Assembly: GCA_944323875.1 (NCBI GenBank)
Contig: CALUUH010000010.1
Coordinates: 1 to 57,041 of the forward strand
DNA: 57,041 nucleotides
Source: Candidatus Gastranaerophilales bacterium
Lineage (GTDB): Bacteria; Cyanobacteriota; Vampirovibrionia; Gastranaerophilales; Gastranaerophilaceae
Reading direction: 5' to 3'
Below are positions 1 to 7,076 of this stretch, piece after piece (positions within the stretch are counted from its first letter, which is position 1; every line of letters begins with the position of its first letter). Both the position numbers and the translations under genes were made by a program. A model generated the notes under the pieces. The model did no database searches, was not told where the DNA came from, and was given only the letters and a program-made list of their open reading frames with translations.

Positions 1-585
1 AAACAATGGGAAACAGAGTTTATCGGCCAGTTGGAAACCTGGAATAATAATGTAAATATGGCGCATAACAATTATCAAGAAGCAATTGATAATTTGCCGC
101 CAGCAACAATTCCTGATGAAGATGATCCAAAATATCAATGGTATACAAATCTTTGGTTTAGGATGGGGGGCATTTCAGAAAATAAAAAAGAACCAGATCC
201 AAATAGCTACAAAATACTTGAAGATTTTTATGTTGATAATGATGACTGGTTAAAATTTGCGTTAGAACACGGTATTGTGACAATGGAACAAGTTCAATAT
301 CAAGAAGAAGGAGAAACCATAAGTGAAGAAATGAACCAGTATGCCTGGGTATCAATCCAGTATAATAATTGCGCTGACTTATATGAAGAAACTGATGATA
401 TAAAAATTGCAATAGCAGAAACTAATTACAAGAGAAAAACTCAAGAAATACAATCTAAAGACAAAGAATATGACTCTGATTTGAAGAAACTTGACACAGA
501 ACATAGTGCTCTCCAAACAGAATATGACTCTATAAAAGCTGTAATTGAAAAAAACACAGAGCGCTCATTTAAGGCTTTTTCGTAG
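1..585 (+). CDS. C-terminal part of a lineage-specific coiled-coil protein (5' end outside window)
   Basis: The reading frame is open from the first base, so the start lies outside the window; the in-frame TTG at 31 is not a credible start because the frame continues upstream. The visible part has an aromatic motif (QWYTNLW), an acidic middle and a C-terminal amphipathic helix of about 50 residues ending ERSFKAFS. The same order of blocks and the same last residues occur in the 600-residue protein at 34069-35871, so the two are paralogues. I know no assigned function. The family looks specific to this lineage, and the charged helical tail suggests assembly or export of a filament or surface structure, which is inference only. 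Confidence 0.8.
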   Translation, partial: KQWETEFIGQLETWNNNVNMAHNNYQEAIDNLPPATIPDEDDPKYQWYTNLWFRMGGISENKKEPDPNSYKILEDFYVDNDDWLKFALEHGIVTMEQVQYQEEGETISEEMNQYAWVSIQYNNCADLYEETDDIKIAIAETNYKRKTQEIQSKDKEYDSDLKKLDTEHSALQTEYDSIKAVIEKNTERSFKAFS

Positions 586-1344
586 CGTTTAGCAATTACT
601 AAAAACCGGAATTAATCCGGAAAATCCGAGATAAGTGACTATGTGACTAAGTAGTCCTGAAGTAGTGAACAGTTGTATCAAAAGGCACTAAGGCACTAGC
701 GGATTTGCGGACAGATGGCGCGAACGAAGTGAACAAATCCGGGTAGCGAGCAGATTGAGCCGACTTGTGCGCTAGCACTATAGGCGAAACTCTGTGAGCG
801 TGAAGCAAATCCAAGACAGGGGGCTAAGGCACTAAGTAGTTAATAAAGGCGTTAAGACGCTAAGACGTTAGGACGTTAAGTTCATTAATGCGTGACTATG
901 TGATTAAGTGATTGAGTGACTAAGTGGTTACAGGAATAAGGCAACGAGAAAATTCTCACATTGCCGATAAAATTTCCCTCGCCCCTTGGGAGAGAGTGAA
1001 AGAATTGTCTTCTCCGAGGGGGAAGACAGAAATTTGTTGGCGAGCAAAGCGAGACTAGAAATTTCAGATGGGGGTCAATTGTGGACGCTACGCGTTCAAC
1101 CCCCTCCCGAAATTCCTGTTTCGCTACGCTCACGGAATTTCGACCTCCCCCTTGGAGAGGTTAAAAAAGGCAAGGAGAAAATAATCTCATTACCTAAAAA
1201 AGACGTTAAGACTTTAAGACGTTAGGACGTTAAGTTCATTACAAAATAAGGCAACGAGAAAATAATCTCATTGCCTTATTCCTTTAACCACTTATTCACC
1301 TAGTCACTTAATCACTTAGTCACGTCCAACTAAGGACAAAGTCC
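586..1344. repeat. Repeat island of 8-9 bp tandem units and palindromic modules
   Basis: There is no credible gene here; short ORFs such as one at 986-1225 are made of repeat sequence. From left to right I see: a weak hairpin (CCGGA/TCCGG, 606-620); units of GTGACTAAG type around 637-655; a 29-base block at 664-692 that recurs at 38984-39013; GGCACTAA units; GTTAAGAC units at 845-880 and 1203-1233; a truncated palindromic core at 931-963; a GC-rich mosaic with inverted arms at 965-1170; and an intact palindromic core at 1243-1282 followed by CACTTA/TCACTTA units up to the end of the pilin gene. It resembles a dead-end collection of non-autonomous interspersed repeats. Confidence 0.8.
1243..1325. 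repeat. Palindromic repeat core, copy 2, with flanking tandem arm
   Basis: An AATAAGGC/GCCTTATT stem encloses a second inverted pair GAGA/TCTC. The right side continues into TCACTTA-type tandem units. The same core is at 39071-39112 with both arms intact and at 931-963 truncated after the inner stem. Confidence 0.75.
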
Positions 1345-2874
1345 TTAGTTGGAAATACAAACAGCGCGGCGAATGTTGCTGTCCTTGTCGCCCCAGGCAC
1401 TGTCACTGCCGGACGTGATGGCAGTGAGGAAGCTCCGGTTGTACGCGCGGTTAGCACTGTGCTCCTCACTGGACCAGTAGCGGTAGCCAAGAGTGATAGG
1501 AGGATTATCTTTGTATTCGTCCTTTACTTTGAGGCCGTTTTTCTCTTCTGTTGCCCCTATCGTCACTGCGCTTCCATCGCTTGAGTTTACATATAATTCG
1601 CTCGCTAATTGTGCTAATTGGGCTCTCGTTGGTAAGCTCATACCTTTTTCTTGGCAAGTTAGTTTTGCGCCTGCCCAATAGTTTGTTGAACAATAATTTC
1701 CATGTTGTTCTTCCATATCTTCGTATTCACTTCCTGCACATGTGTCAATCGCTCTATTCGCTTGGAACTCAGTACTCCAGCACATGTCGCCTATTGGGTT
1801 ATCGCAGGTTGAAAACGCTACGCCAGAGCTTAGTTGAATATCTTTTCCTACTCTATTAGGTCCTTTCTTTCCGTTTACATCTACCATATATCCCATGCAA
1901 GATACTTGAGATCCTGTATCTTCTATAGGGTCTGCATAAGGACATTCCGGCTGGTATGCCATAATAACAGTTGTTCCATCTGCTACGACAAAAGACATTG
2001 TATTTGTATTCGTTTGCCAGTCGCTCAAGCCCATGCTGGACGCTGAGGTAAGGCTGTCTGTTTCGACTTCCAAAGGCTCTTCGTTGCTTCCTGTGGTAAC
2101 GACTTTTGGTGAATAGCACTTGTTAATGTCTGTGTTGTCACAGGTTTTAATAACTTTCATGTACTGCTTGAAAGTATCCATAAAGTCCTCTGTGGTGTCG
2201 TGTCCTGTCATGACTCCGTCGGTGTTCATTCTTCTGACTGTTTCGGTGAGTTTCTTTTCCCAGAGATCTTTGGCCGTAGACCATGCCTTCTCGTTGTGGT
2301 TCTGGATTAGGCCTGGAAGTGTCAGAGCGGCCACCACTCCAATTACCGCGAGGGTGATTAGGACTTCGGCTAATGTGAAGGCGGCCTTCTTAGAAGTCGT
2401 TAAGACGTTAGGACGATAAGACGTTAAGTCCTTTACATTTTTAGGCTCTGCGGCTTCGTGACTGGTTTCGTCATGAATTTCCTCGCCCTCTGGGGAGAGG
2501 ATAGTTGGACTTAACGAGCGTTTAGCGAGTTTAGTCCTAACTTGGTGAGGGGTCATGTCGGTCTTGTCGCATTGGTAAGACCCCTCATCCGGCCTTCGGC
2601 CACCTTCTCCCATAGGTAGAAGGGAATGCAGCGACTGTTGTTCGCCTTGTTTCGACATCTTACTCACCTCACCCACTCTACTCACTTCACTCACCTTTGA
2701 TGTGTAAGAGAGGACTACGTCCGCACCCTCATCCGGCCTGCGGCCACCTTCTCCCATAGGTAGAAGGGAATGTAGCGATTGTTGTTCGCCTTGTTTTAAC
2801 ATCTTACTCACATCACTCACTCTACTCACCTTACTCACTCCACTCACTTTTTTCCTTCTCTGTGCTTCCGACAT
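1345..2874 (-). CDS. Prepilin-like protein with a 165-residue repeat-built leader and C-type-lectin-like end
   Basis: Type IV pilin/pseudopilin-like: a class III prepilin signal lies at residues 161-190 (KKAAFTLAE, then a hydrophobic helix), with predicted PilD cleavage before Phe166 and Glu at +5. The mature part is about 344 residues, Cys-rich, and ends in a compact domain with YWSSEEH and RRAVCISN, resembling C-type lectin or DUF1566-like folds. The ATG at 2874 has a good ribosome site (AGAGGAAATAGG) directly upstream, so the odd N-terminus is probably translated. That leader contains V-S-x triplets and two copies of a roughly 29-residue block 48 codons apart, all encoded by intergenic-type repeats. 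An internal Met107 (2556) is an alternative start without a ribosome site. The last 45 codons are visibly richer in GC than the rest. Confidence 0.8.
   Translation of the reverse strand: MSEAQRRKKVSGVSKVSRVSDVSKMLKQGEQQSLHSLLPMGEGGRRPDEGADVVLSYTSKVSEVSRVGEVSKMSKQGEQQSLHSLLPMGEGGRRPDEGSYQCDKTDMTPHQVRTKLAKRSLSPTILSPEGEEIHDETSHEAAEPKNVKDLTSYRPNVLTTSKKAAFTLAEVLITLAVIGVVAALTLPGLIQNHNEKAWSTAKDLWEKKLTETVRRMNTDGVMTGHDTTEDFMDTFKQYMKVIKTCDNTDINKCYSPKVVTTGSNEEPLEVETDSLTSASSMGLSDWQTNTNTMSFVVADGTTVIMAYQPECPYADPIEDTGSQVSCMGYMVDVNGKKGPNRVGKDIQLSSGVAFSTCDNPIGDMCWSTEFQANRAIDTCAGSEYEDMEEQHGNYCSTNYWAGAKLTCQEKGMSLPTRAQLAQLASELYVNSSDGSAVTIGATEEKNGLKVKDEYKDNPPITLGYRYWSSEEHSANRAYNRSFLTAITSGSDSAWGDKDSNIRRAVCISN
2582..2668. 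repeat. Direct repeat inside the pilin leader, copy 1
   Basis: About 87 bp starting CCCTCATCCGG and ending in TTACTCAC, nearly identical to 2726-2812. Translated on the minus strand it gives GEQQSLHSLLPMGEGGRRP. The offset between copies is 144 bp, a multiple of three, so the frame is kept. Confidence 0.9.
2726..2812. repeat. Direct repeat inside the pilin leader, copy 2
   Basis: Second copy of the 2582-2668 unit with only a few substitutions. Both copies are flanked by 9-bp units of the type CACTCACYY, the same family as the tandem array at the right end of the window. Confidence 0.9.
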
Positions 2875-2970
2875 CCTATTTCCTCTTTCGCATACTCGTT
2901 ATTTTTAGTTTAACATATATTCTCTAATTTTTCAAGTCTCCGGACACGGCTCACAACTCTTAATAAACCG

Positions 2971-2999
2971 TTGACAAATAGATGTCATAGCACGACAAT
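2971..2999 (+). promoter_or_regulatory. Promoter of the gcv operon
   Basis: TTGACA at 2971-2976, a 17-bp spacer, and GACAAT at 2994-2999. The expected transcript start near 3006 leaves a leader of about 16 nt, too short for a glycine riboswitch, which often precedes gcvT elsewhere. Confidence 0.6.
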
Positions 3000-3021
3000 A
3001 TCTATAAAAAAGGGGATTGCT

Positions 3022-4125
3022 ATGACTAAAGAGACTTATTTACACGAAAAACATGTTCAATTGGGTGCAAAAATGGTAGATTTTGCAGGCTGGCACATGC
3101 CTGTTCAATACACCTCAATAATAGAGGAACACAAAACCGTAAGAGAGGCTGTGGGACTCTTTGATGTTTCTCATATGGGTGAAGTTTTTGTGTCAGGCAA
3201 AGATGCTCTTAAATTCCTCAACAAAATCGTACCTCAGGATATATCAAACCTTAATTATGAAAAAGCCGTCTATTGCCAGCTTCCTAACAAAAACGGCGGC
3301 CTGATTGACGACTTAATCATATATAAACTAGGTATTCAATCATATTTAATAATCTGTAACGCGTCACGTATCGACGAAGATTTAAACTGGATGGTCAGAA
3401 ACAAACGCGGTCTTGACGTGAAAATAGATAATCAATCCCACAACTACTCGCTTCTGGCAATACAAGGCCCTAAAGCCGCTGAACTTATGCAGAAAATGGG
3501 GCTTAATACGCAACAATCTTCTTTTACAATAAAAGCAGGTGAAGTCTGCGGAATAAAAGTTCTTGCTTCCCGTACAGGCTATACAGGCGAGGACGGATTT
3601 GAACTCCTTGTTGAAAATGAGTTTTCCGAAGATCTCTGGGATAAAATTCTTGAGTACGGCAAAGAATTTGGTATAAAACCTATCGGACTCGGGGCACGTG
3701 ACACATTAAGGCTTGAGGCCGCATTACATCTCTACGGAAACGACTTGGACGAAACAACAACGCCTGTTGAAGCAGGACTTTCCTGGTCTATTCCAAAAGA
3801 TAAACAAGATGATTACAACGGAAAAGAAGTAATTATGGCGCAATTACAAAACGGAGTGGAGAAAAAACTCGTAGGCCTGAAAATGCTTGACAAATCCATA
3901 GCGCGCCATGAATATGAAGTGTTTTTCAACGGTGAAAAAATCGGCAAAGTCACAAGCGGCGGGGTTTCTCCGATTTTAGGCGCTAATATAGCTCTCGCTT
4001 ATGTAAAAAATATTAAAGAAATTTGCACAGGTACAATTGTTCAAGTTATGATAAGAGAAAAACTTCATGATGCGGAAATTGTTAAGCGTCCGTTTGTACC
4101 AAAAAGAAATAGAATAACTATCTGA
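3022..4125 (+). CDS. gcvT: Aminomethyltransferase, glycine cleavage T protein
   Basis: Transfers the methylene group from aminomethyl-lipoyl-GcvH to tetrahydrofolate, releasing ammonia, in the glycine cleavage system. The 367-residue length is normal for the family. Conserved blocks are FAGWHMPVQY near the start, RTGYTGEDGFE in the middle, and RLEAALHLYG followed by TTPVEAGLSW. The ATG at 3022 has AAGGGG 6 nt upstream; an upstream in-frame TTG at 2971 coincides with the promoter -35 box and is rejected. It is the first gene of gcvT-gcvH-gcvPA-DUF4186, with 17 nt to gcvH. Confidence 0.96.
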   Translation: MTKETYLHEKHVQLGAKMVDFAGWHMPVQYTSIIEEHKTVREAVGLFDVSHMGEVFVSGKDALKFLNKIVPQDISNLNYEKAVYCQLPNKNGGLIDDLIIYKLGIQSYLIICNASRIDEDLNWMVRNKRGLDVKIDNQSHNYSLLAIQGPKAAELMQKMGLNTQQSSFTIKAGEVCGIKVLASRTGYTGEDGFELLVENEFSEDLWDKILEYGKEFGIKPIGLGARDTLRLEAALHLYGNDLDETTTPVEAGLSWSIPKDKQDDYNGKEVIMAQLQNGVEKKLVGLKMLDKSIARHEYEVFFNGEKIGKVTSGGVSPILGANIALAYVKNIKEICTGTIVQVMIREKLHDAEIVKRPFVPKRNRITI

Positions 4126-4142
4126 TAAAAAAGGAGAAAAAT

Positions 4143-4526
4143 ATGAGTATAACAGAAAAAATTCTGTGTTCAAAGTCACACGAATATCTTCTTGACAACG
4201 AAAACGGCACATACACTGTAGGATTAACCGATTACGCAATAGAACAGCTTGGAGATATTGTATTTTTGGAGCTTCCGGAAGTTGGTTCCGAATTTAAAAA
4301 AGGCGAAGTTTTTGCGACAATAGAATCTGTTAAAGCGGCTTCTGAAATATATCTGCCTGTCAGCGGTAAAATTGTCGAAGTAAACGAAGCACTTGTAGAT
4401 GCACCGGAAACTCTTAACGAAGATGTTTATGAAAAAGGCTGGCTTGTTAAAATTGAAGCAACAGGCGATGCAGCAGAACTCAACGACTTGATGGAATACG
4501 AAGATTACAAAGAAGAATTGGAATAA
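4143..4526 (+). CDS. gcvH: Glycine cleavage system H protein
   Basis: Lipoyl carrier that shuttles the aminomethyl intermediate between P, T and L proteins. It has 127 residues, the usual size, with the lipoylation site in ESVKAAS at Lys64 and the typical YAIEQLGDIVFLELPEVG block before it. The ribosome site AAGGAG lies about 7 nt before ATG. Its TAA overlaps the ATG of gcvPA by one base (TAATG), implying translational coupling. Confidence 0.97.
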   Translation: MSITEKILCSKSHEYLLDNENGTYTVGLTDYAIEQLGDIVFLELPEVGSEFKKGEVFATIESVKAASEIYLPVSGKIVEVNEALVDAPETLNEDVYEKGWLVKIEATGDAAELNDLMEYEDYKEELE

Positions 4527-5770
4527 TGAATAACTTTTTAGTACATGACGAAAAAACAAAAAAAGAAATGCTTGATGTAATAGGAATTAATAGTATTGAA
4601 GATTTATTCAAACAAATTCCGGCGCAGGCAAGAATGAGTAACTTAAACCTGAATGATGCGCTTTCTGAAATGGAAACGCAAAGACAGGTCAGAGCACTTG
4701 CAAAGAAAAATAAAACCGAATACGTAAGTTTTCTTGGCGGCGGAGTATACAACAAATTTATTCCGGCCTGTATCTCGCAAGTTGCGCAACGATTTGAATT
4801 TTTAACAGCATATACACCATATCAGCCGGAAATTTCACAGGGAACTCTGCAAGTCATGTACGAATTCCAGACAATGATATGCGAATTAACAGGCATGGAC
4901 ATTTCTAATGCTACTGTTTATGATGCGGCAACGGCTTGCGCTGAAGCCATTCTAATGGCCGTGCGTATCAGTAAAAAATCTAAAGCACTTGTGTCTAACA
5001 GGCTAAATCCTGAGTATAAATCAGTTGTAAAAACATACGCATGGGCAAGTGATATTGAACTTGAATGGTTTGATGAGATACCTGCAAACACGGCTGATTA
5101 CGCCTGTGTACTTATTCAAAATCCGGATTATTACGGCGAGATAACTGAAATTCCGCCGGTGGACACTTTACTTATAATAGCAACTGATGTTTCATCACTG
5201 TCAATTTTAAAACCTCCTGCACAATACGGGGCTGACATAGTTGTCGGTGATGTTCAGGGATTAGGAATTCCAATGGAATTTGGCGGGCCTCATGCAGGAT
5301 TTATTGCCTGCCGTGAAAAGTTTATGCGTCAAATGCCGGGGCGGCTTGCAGGCAGAACGGTTGATGCGGATGGCAATCAGGCTTTTTGTTTAACCATCCA
5401 AACCCGTGAACAGCATATAAAAAGAGAAAAAGCAACCAGCAACATCTGTTCAAATCAGGCTTTAATCGGTTTATGCGCGACATTATATCTTAGTCTTATG
5501 GGTAAAAAAGGATTCTATCAGGCCGGATATCTTTCAACAAAAAAGGCGCATGAGTTATCAGAAAAGCTTGCGGCAAAAGGTATAAAAACTTTAAATAAAA
5601 ATTTCTTTAACGAATTTGTCATTGAAGTAGCCGATGCTGATAAATTCTTGTCACGACTAAAAGAAAACAATATTCTTGGCGGAATTAAAATTGATGACAC
5701 GCATATACTTGTCGCTGTAACCGAGATGACAACTGATGAAGATATTGAGTTATATATAGCAAATGTATGA
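4526..5770 (+). CDS. gcvPA: Glycine dehydrogenase (decarboxylating) subunit 1
   Basis: N-terminal half of the split P protein, a PLP enzyme that decarboxylates glycine and hands the aminomethyl group to GcvH. Recognised by FLGGGVYNKFIPA near residue 70, PYQPEISQGTLQ, and the region GPHAGFIACREKFMRQMPGR. At 414 residues it is slightly shorter than the usual 440-450. The PLP lysine is carried by the partner subunit GcvPB, which is not encoded next door or anywhere in this window. Its end overlaps the following DUF4186 gene by 8 nt. Confidence 0.95.
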   Translation: MNNFLVHDEKTKKEMLDVIGINSIEDLFKQIPAQARMSNLNLNDALSEMETQRQVRALAKKNKTEYVSFLGGGVYNKFIPACISQVAQRFEFLTAYTPYQPEISQGTLQVMYEFQTMICELTGMDISNATVYDAATACAEAILMAVRISKKSKALVSNRLNPEYKSVVKTYAWASDIELEWFDEIPANTADYACVLIQNPDYYGEITEIPPVDTLLIIATDVSSLSILKPPAQYGADIVVGDVQGLGIPMEFGGPHAGFIACREKFMRQMPGRLAGRTVDADGNQAFCLTIQTREQHIKREKATSNICSNQALIGLCATLYLSLMGKKGFYQAGYLSTKKAHELSEKLAAKGIKTLNKNFFNEFVIEVADADKFLSRLKENNILGGIKIDDTHILVAVTEMTTDEDIELYIANV

Positions 5771-6116
5771 AAACGTTTTTGCAAAATTAGACAAATCGGA
5801 TTTCCGCAGAAAATTTAAGCTAAAAGACGCAGACAGGAAATATATTGCGGCCAAAGGGCTTGATGTGATAAGATCTCATGCCTGTGATTTTATCAAAAAG
5901 CGAATTGCGCCTGCTGTAATAAAAAACGATGGGAAACAAACTCCAATGAAGGGGCATCCTGTATTTATAGCGCAACATGCAACAGCAACCTGCTGCCGCG
6001 GCTGTATAAATAAATGGCATAAATTCACTAAAGGTGTTGAATTGACGCAAGAACAACAGGACTATCTGGTCGGCTTAATAATGTGCTGGATAGAAAAGCA
6101 ATTATCCTTGCATTAA
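5763..6116 (+). CDS. DUF4186 family protein
   Basis: A 117-residue protein matching the DUF4186 pattern: FRRKFKLKDADRKYI, IAPAVIKNDGKQTPM, then GHPVFIAQHATATCCRGC followed by a Trp-rich helix. The conserved His and Cys pair (GHP, QHATATCC) suggest a metal site, but the function is unknown. It starts 8 nt inside the end of gcvPA and is therefore co-transcribed with the glycine cleavage genes, in the place where gcvPB would normally stand. Its end overlaps the convergent small gene at 6102 by 15 nt. Confidence 0.9.
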   Translation: MYENVFAKLDKSDFRRKFKLKDADRKYIAAKGLDVIRSHACDFIKKRIAPAVIKNDGKQTPMKGHPVFIAQHATATCCRGCINKWHKFTKGVELTQEQQDYLVGLIMCWIEKQLSLH

Positions 6117-6350
6117 ATCATCATAATTTATATTATGTGCGCGCGCATAATCAATAAAACGATTTTCTTTTTCGGTTAAACGCCGATTAAATTGTAACAA
6201 TTCGCCCTTAGGTTTTCGGCCTGCTCCGGCCCGTTTACCTCCCCATTTAATTTCTTTGATTTCTTCATCTGCCTGGGCAAGAATTTCCTGTGCTTTTTCT
6301 TCAGAAAATCTTTTTTGGATTAAATCTTTTGTTGATATTTTATTTCTCAT
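6102..6350 (-). CDS. Small basic antitoxin/DNA-binding-like protein
   Basis: An 82-residue protein with an acidic helical N-terminus (residues 1-35), a basic hinge GGKRAGAGRKPKGE around 37-50, and a C-terminal helical segment. The GAGRKP hinge is common in small antitoxin-like and phage-type DNA-binding proteins. The gene starts by ATGA overlap with a 38-codon gene upstream and lies behind a strong promoter with twin operators, so an autoregulated toxin-antitoxin-like or accessory module is likely. The specific family is not recognised. Confidence 0.7.
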   Translation of the reverse strand: MRNKISTKDLIQKRFSEEKAQEILAQADEEIKEIKWGGKRAGAGRKPKGELLQFNRRLTEKENRFIDYARAHNINYDDLMQG

Positions 6351-6463
6351 GGCTGTAACTCCATATTTTCTTGTATATATGTAAATTCTGCATCCTCTAA
6401 TGCATTTAGTTGTTCTAATGCTTCATTTGTATATTCAGCTGTAAATAATTGTTCCTCTTTCAT
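6347..6463 (-). CDS. Short acidic protein, first gene of a two-gene operon
   Basis: A 38-residue ORF, MKEEQLFTAEYTNEALEQL at the start, strongly acidic and probably helical. It has an AGGAA ribosome site about 7 nt before ATG and its TGA overlaps the ATG of the next gene. The -10 box of a near-consensus promoter lies about 20 nt upstream. The strong initiation and the coupling argue that it is real despite its size. Function unknown. Confidence 0.65.
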   Translation of the reverse strand: MKEEQLFTAEYTNEALEQLNALEDAEFTYIQENMELQP

Positions 6464-6483
6464 ATAAGGTTCCTAATACTTTT

Positions 6484-6512
6484 ATTATACTTGATTTTGT
6501 TACAAAAATCAA
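6484..6512 (-). promoter_or_regulatory. Promoter of the small two-gene operon
   Basis: On the minus strand: TTGATT (6507-6512), a 17-bp spacer, and TATAAT (6484-6489). The spacer and -35 box are covered by operator 1, so binding there would block RNA polymerase. Confidence 0.8.
6492..6511. promoter_or_regulatory. Operator 1, imperfect palindrome
   Basis: TGATTTTGTTACAAAAATCA, a 20-bp near-palindrome overlapping the -35 element. It matches operator 2 at 6524-6543; the start-to-start distance of 32 bp is about three helical turns, placing both sites on one DNA face. Confidence 0.7.
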
Positions 6513-6523
6513 GTGCATAAACA

Positions 6524-6543
6524 TGATTTTGTAACAAAAATTA
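6524..6543. promoter_or_regulatory. Operator 2, imperfect palindrome
   Basis: TGATTTTGTAACAAAAATTA, the second copy of the operator, upstream of the -35 element. A pair of identical sites supports cooperative autoregulation by a protein of the small operon or a nearby regulator. Confidence 0.65.
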
Positions 6544-6556
6544 ATTCCTTATTAAG

Positions 6557-6595
6557 CCGAGCAAATAATAGTGCGAGAGGCCGATCCTTACCATA
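6557..6595. repeat. 39-bp direct repeat near tRNA-Val, copy A
   Basis: Begins CCGAGCAAATAA and ends CCTTACCATA; only two mismatches to 6749-6787, 192 bp away. Between the copies is a short piece, ATACGTGACTC (6658-6668), identical to bases 6828-6838 of tRNA-Val, so the interval looks like a decayed duplication of the tRNA neighbourhood. Confidence 0.85.
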
Positions 6596-6748
6596 TATAT
6601 TCAGGTTGATTTTCGTTTGGCAAAATTCAAAATCCGAATGAACACAATCGTGATTTTATACGTGACTCTCCTCCATCGTAGGCGAGCAACACGAGCCGTA
6701 CGAGGGTGGATGTCGACTTGTCGACTGAACACCGTTATTTGCGAGTTA

Positions 6749-6787
6749 CCGAGCAAATAACAGTGTGAGAGGCCGATCCTTACCATA
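6749..6787. repeat. 39-bp direct repeat near tRNA-Val, copy B
   Basis: Copy B of the repeat at 6557-6595. Its last bases run into the perfect hairpin that begins at 6782. No gene is seen in 6596-6748. Confidence 0.85.
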
Positions 6788-6822
6788 AAGTTCCGGAGGA
6801 TTAACCTCCGGAACTTTATGGT
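6782..6822 (-). terminator. Perfect 18-bp hairpin fused to the tRNA-Val 3' end
   Basis: Arms 6782-6799 and 6805-6822 are perfectly complementary around a 5-nt loop. On the minus strand the hairpin begins with the ACCA of tRNA-Val, so the tRNA tail is one strand of the stem. It may end tRNA transcription or protect the precursor, but no U-run follows. Confidence 0.55.
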
Positions 6823-6894
6823 GGGCGATACGTGACTCGAACACGTGACCCCCACAACGTCAATGTGGTGCGCTACCAACTGCGCTAATCGCCC
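6819..6894 (-). tRNA. tRNA-Val (anticodon GAC)
   Basis: Minus-strand cloverleaf: acceptor GGGCGAT/ATCGCCC, D arm GCGC...GCGC, anticodon stem CCACA/TGTGG with loop TTGACGT (anticodon GAC, Val), T arm ACGTG/CACGT with loop TTCGAGT. Discriminator A and the CCA end are encoded. It is 76 nt including CCA. Flanked on both sides by partial copies of itself. Confidence 0.95.
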
Positions 6895-6945
6895 TTAAAA
6901 TTTATTAAATTAAATTGTCAGATATTTTCAAATTACTTCTGAGCG

Positions 6946-7001
6946 GGTGCGCTACCCCTCTCAGGAAAGATGTTTTTCCTTCGGCAGAGTGCTAATCGCC
7001 C
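6946..7001 (-). pseudogene. tRNA-Val fragment with an insertion
   Basis: On the minus strand GGGCGATTAGC is followed, after about 34 extra bases containing a small inverted repeat (AGGAAA/TTTCCT), by GGTAGCGCACC. In the intact tRNA-Val these two blocks are separated only by GCAGTT. No anticodon or T arm follows, so it is a dead copy or recombination scar. Confidence 0.6.
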
Positions 7002-7076
7002 TTAAATTATTGCCCATATTAGAAAACTATTTACGGGCTGCTCTTTTGTCAATAAATTTACTATATCACAAACAAA

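Noticed and set aside
986-1225. 79-codon ORF in the repeat island
   Set aside because: It is made entirely of repeat and palindromic sequence, has no ribosome site and no protein-like composition.
1345-1480. Active diversity-generating retroelement
   Set aside because: No reverse transcriptase, accessory gene or template repeat in the window; kept only as a weak finding.
2971-3021. Longer gcvT starting at TTG 2971
   Set aside because: That TTG is the promoter -35 hexamer; the ATG at 3022 has a ribosome site and matches the family start.
6946-7001. Resemblance to a glycine riboswitch (CTCTCAGG on + strand, GCCGAAGG on - strand)
   Set aside because: The two conserved blocks are on opposite strands, there is no second aptamer half, and the downstream genes are not glycine-related. 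The tRNA-fragment explanation accounts for both ends.
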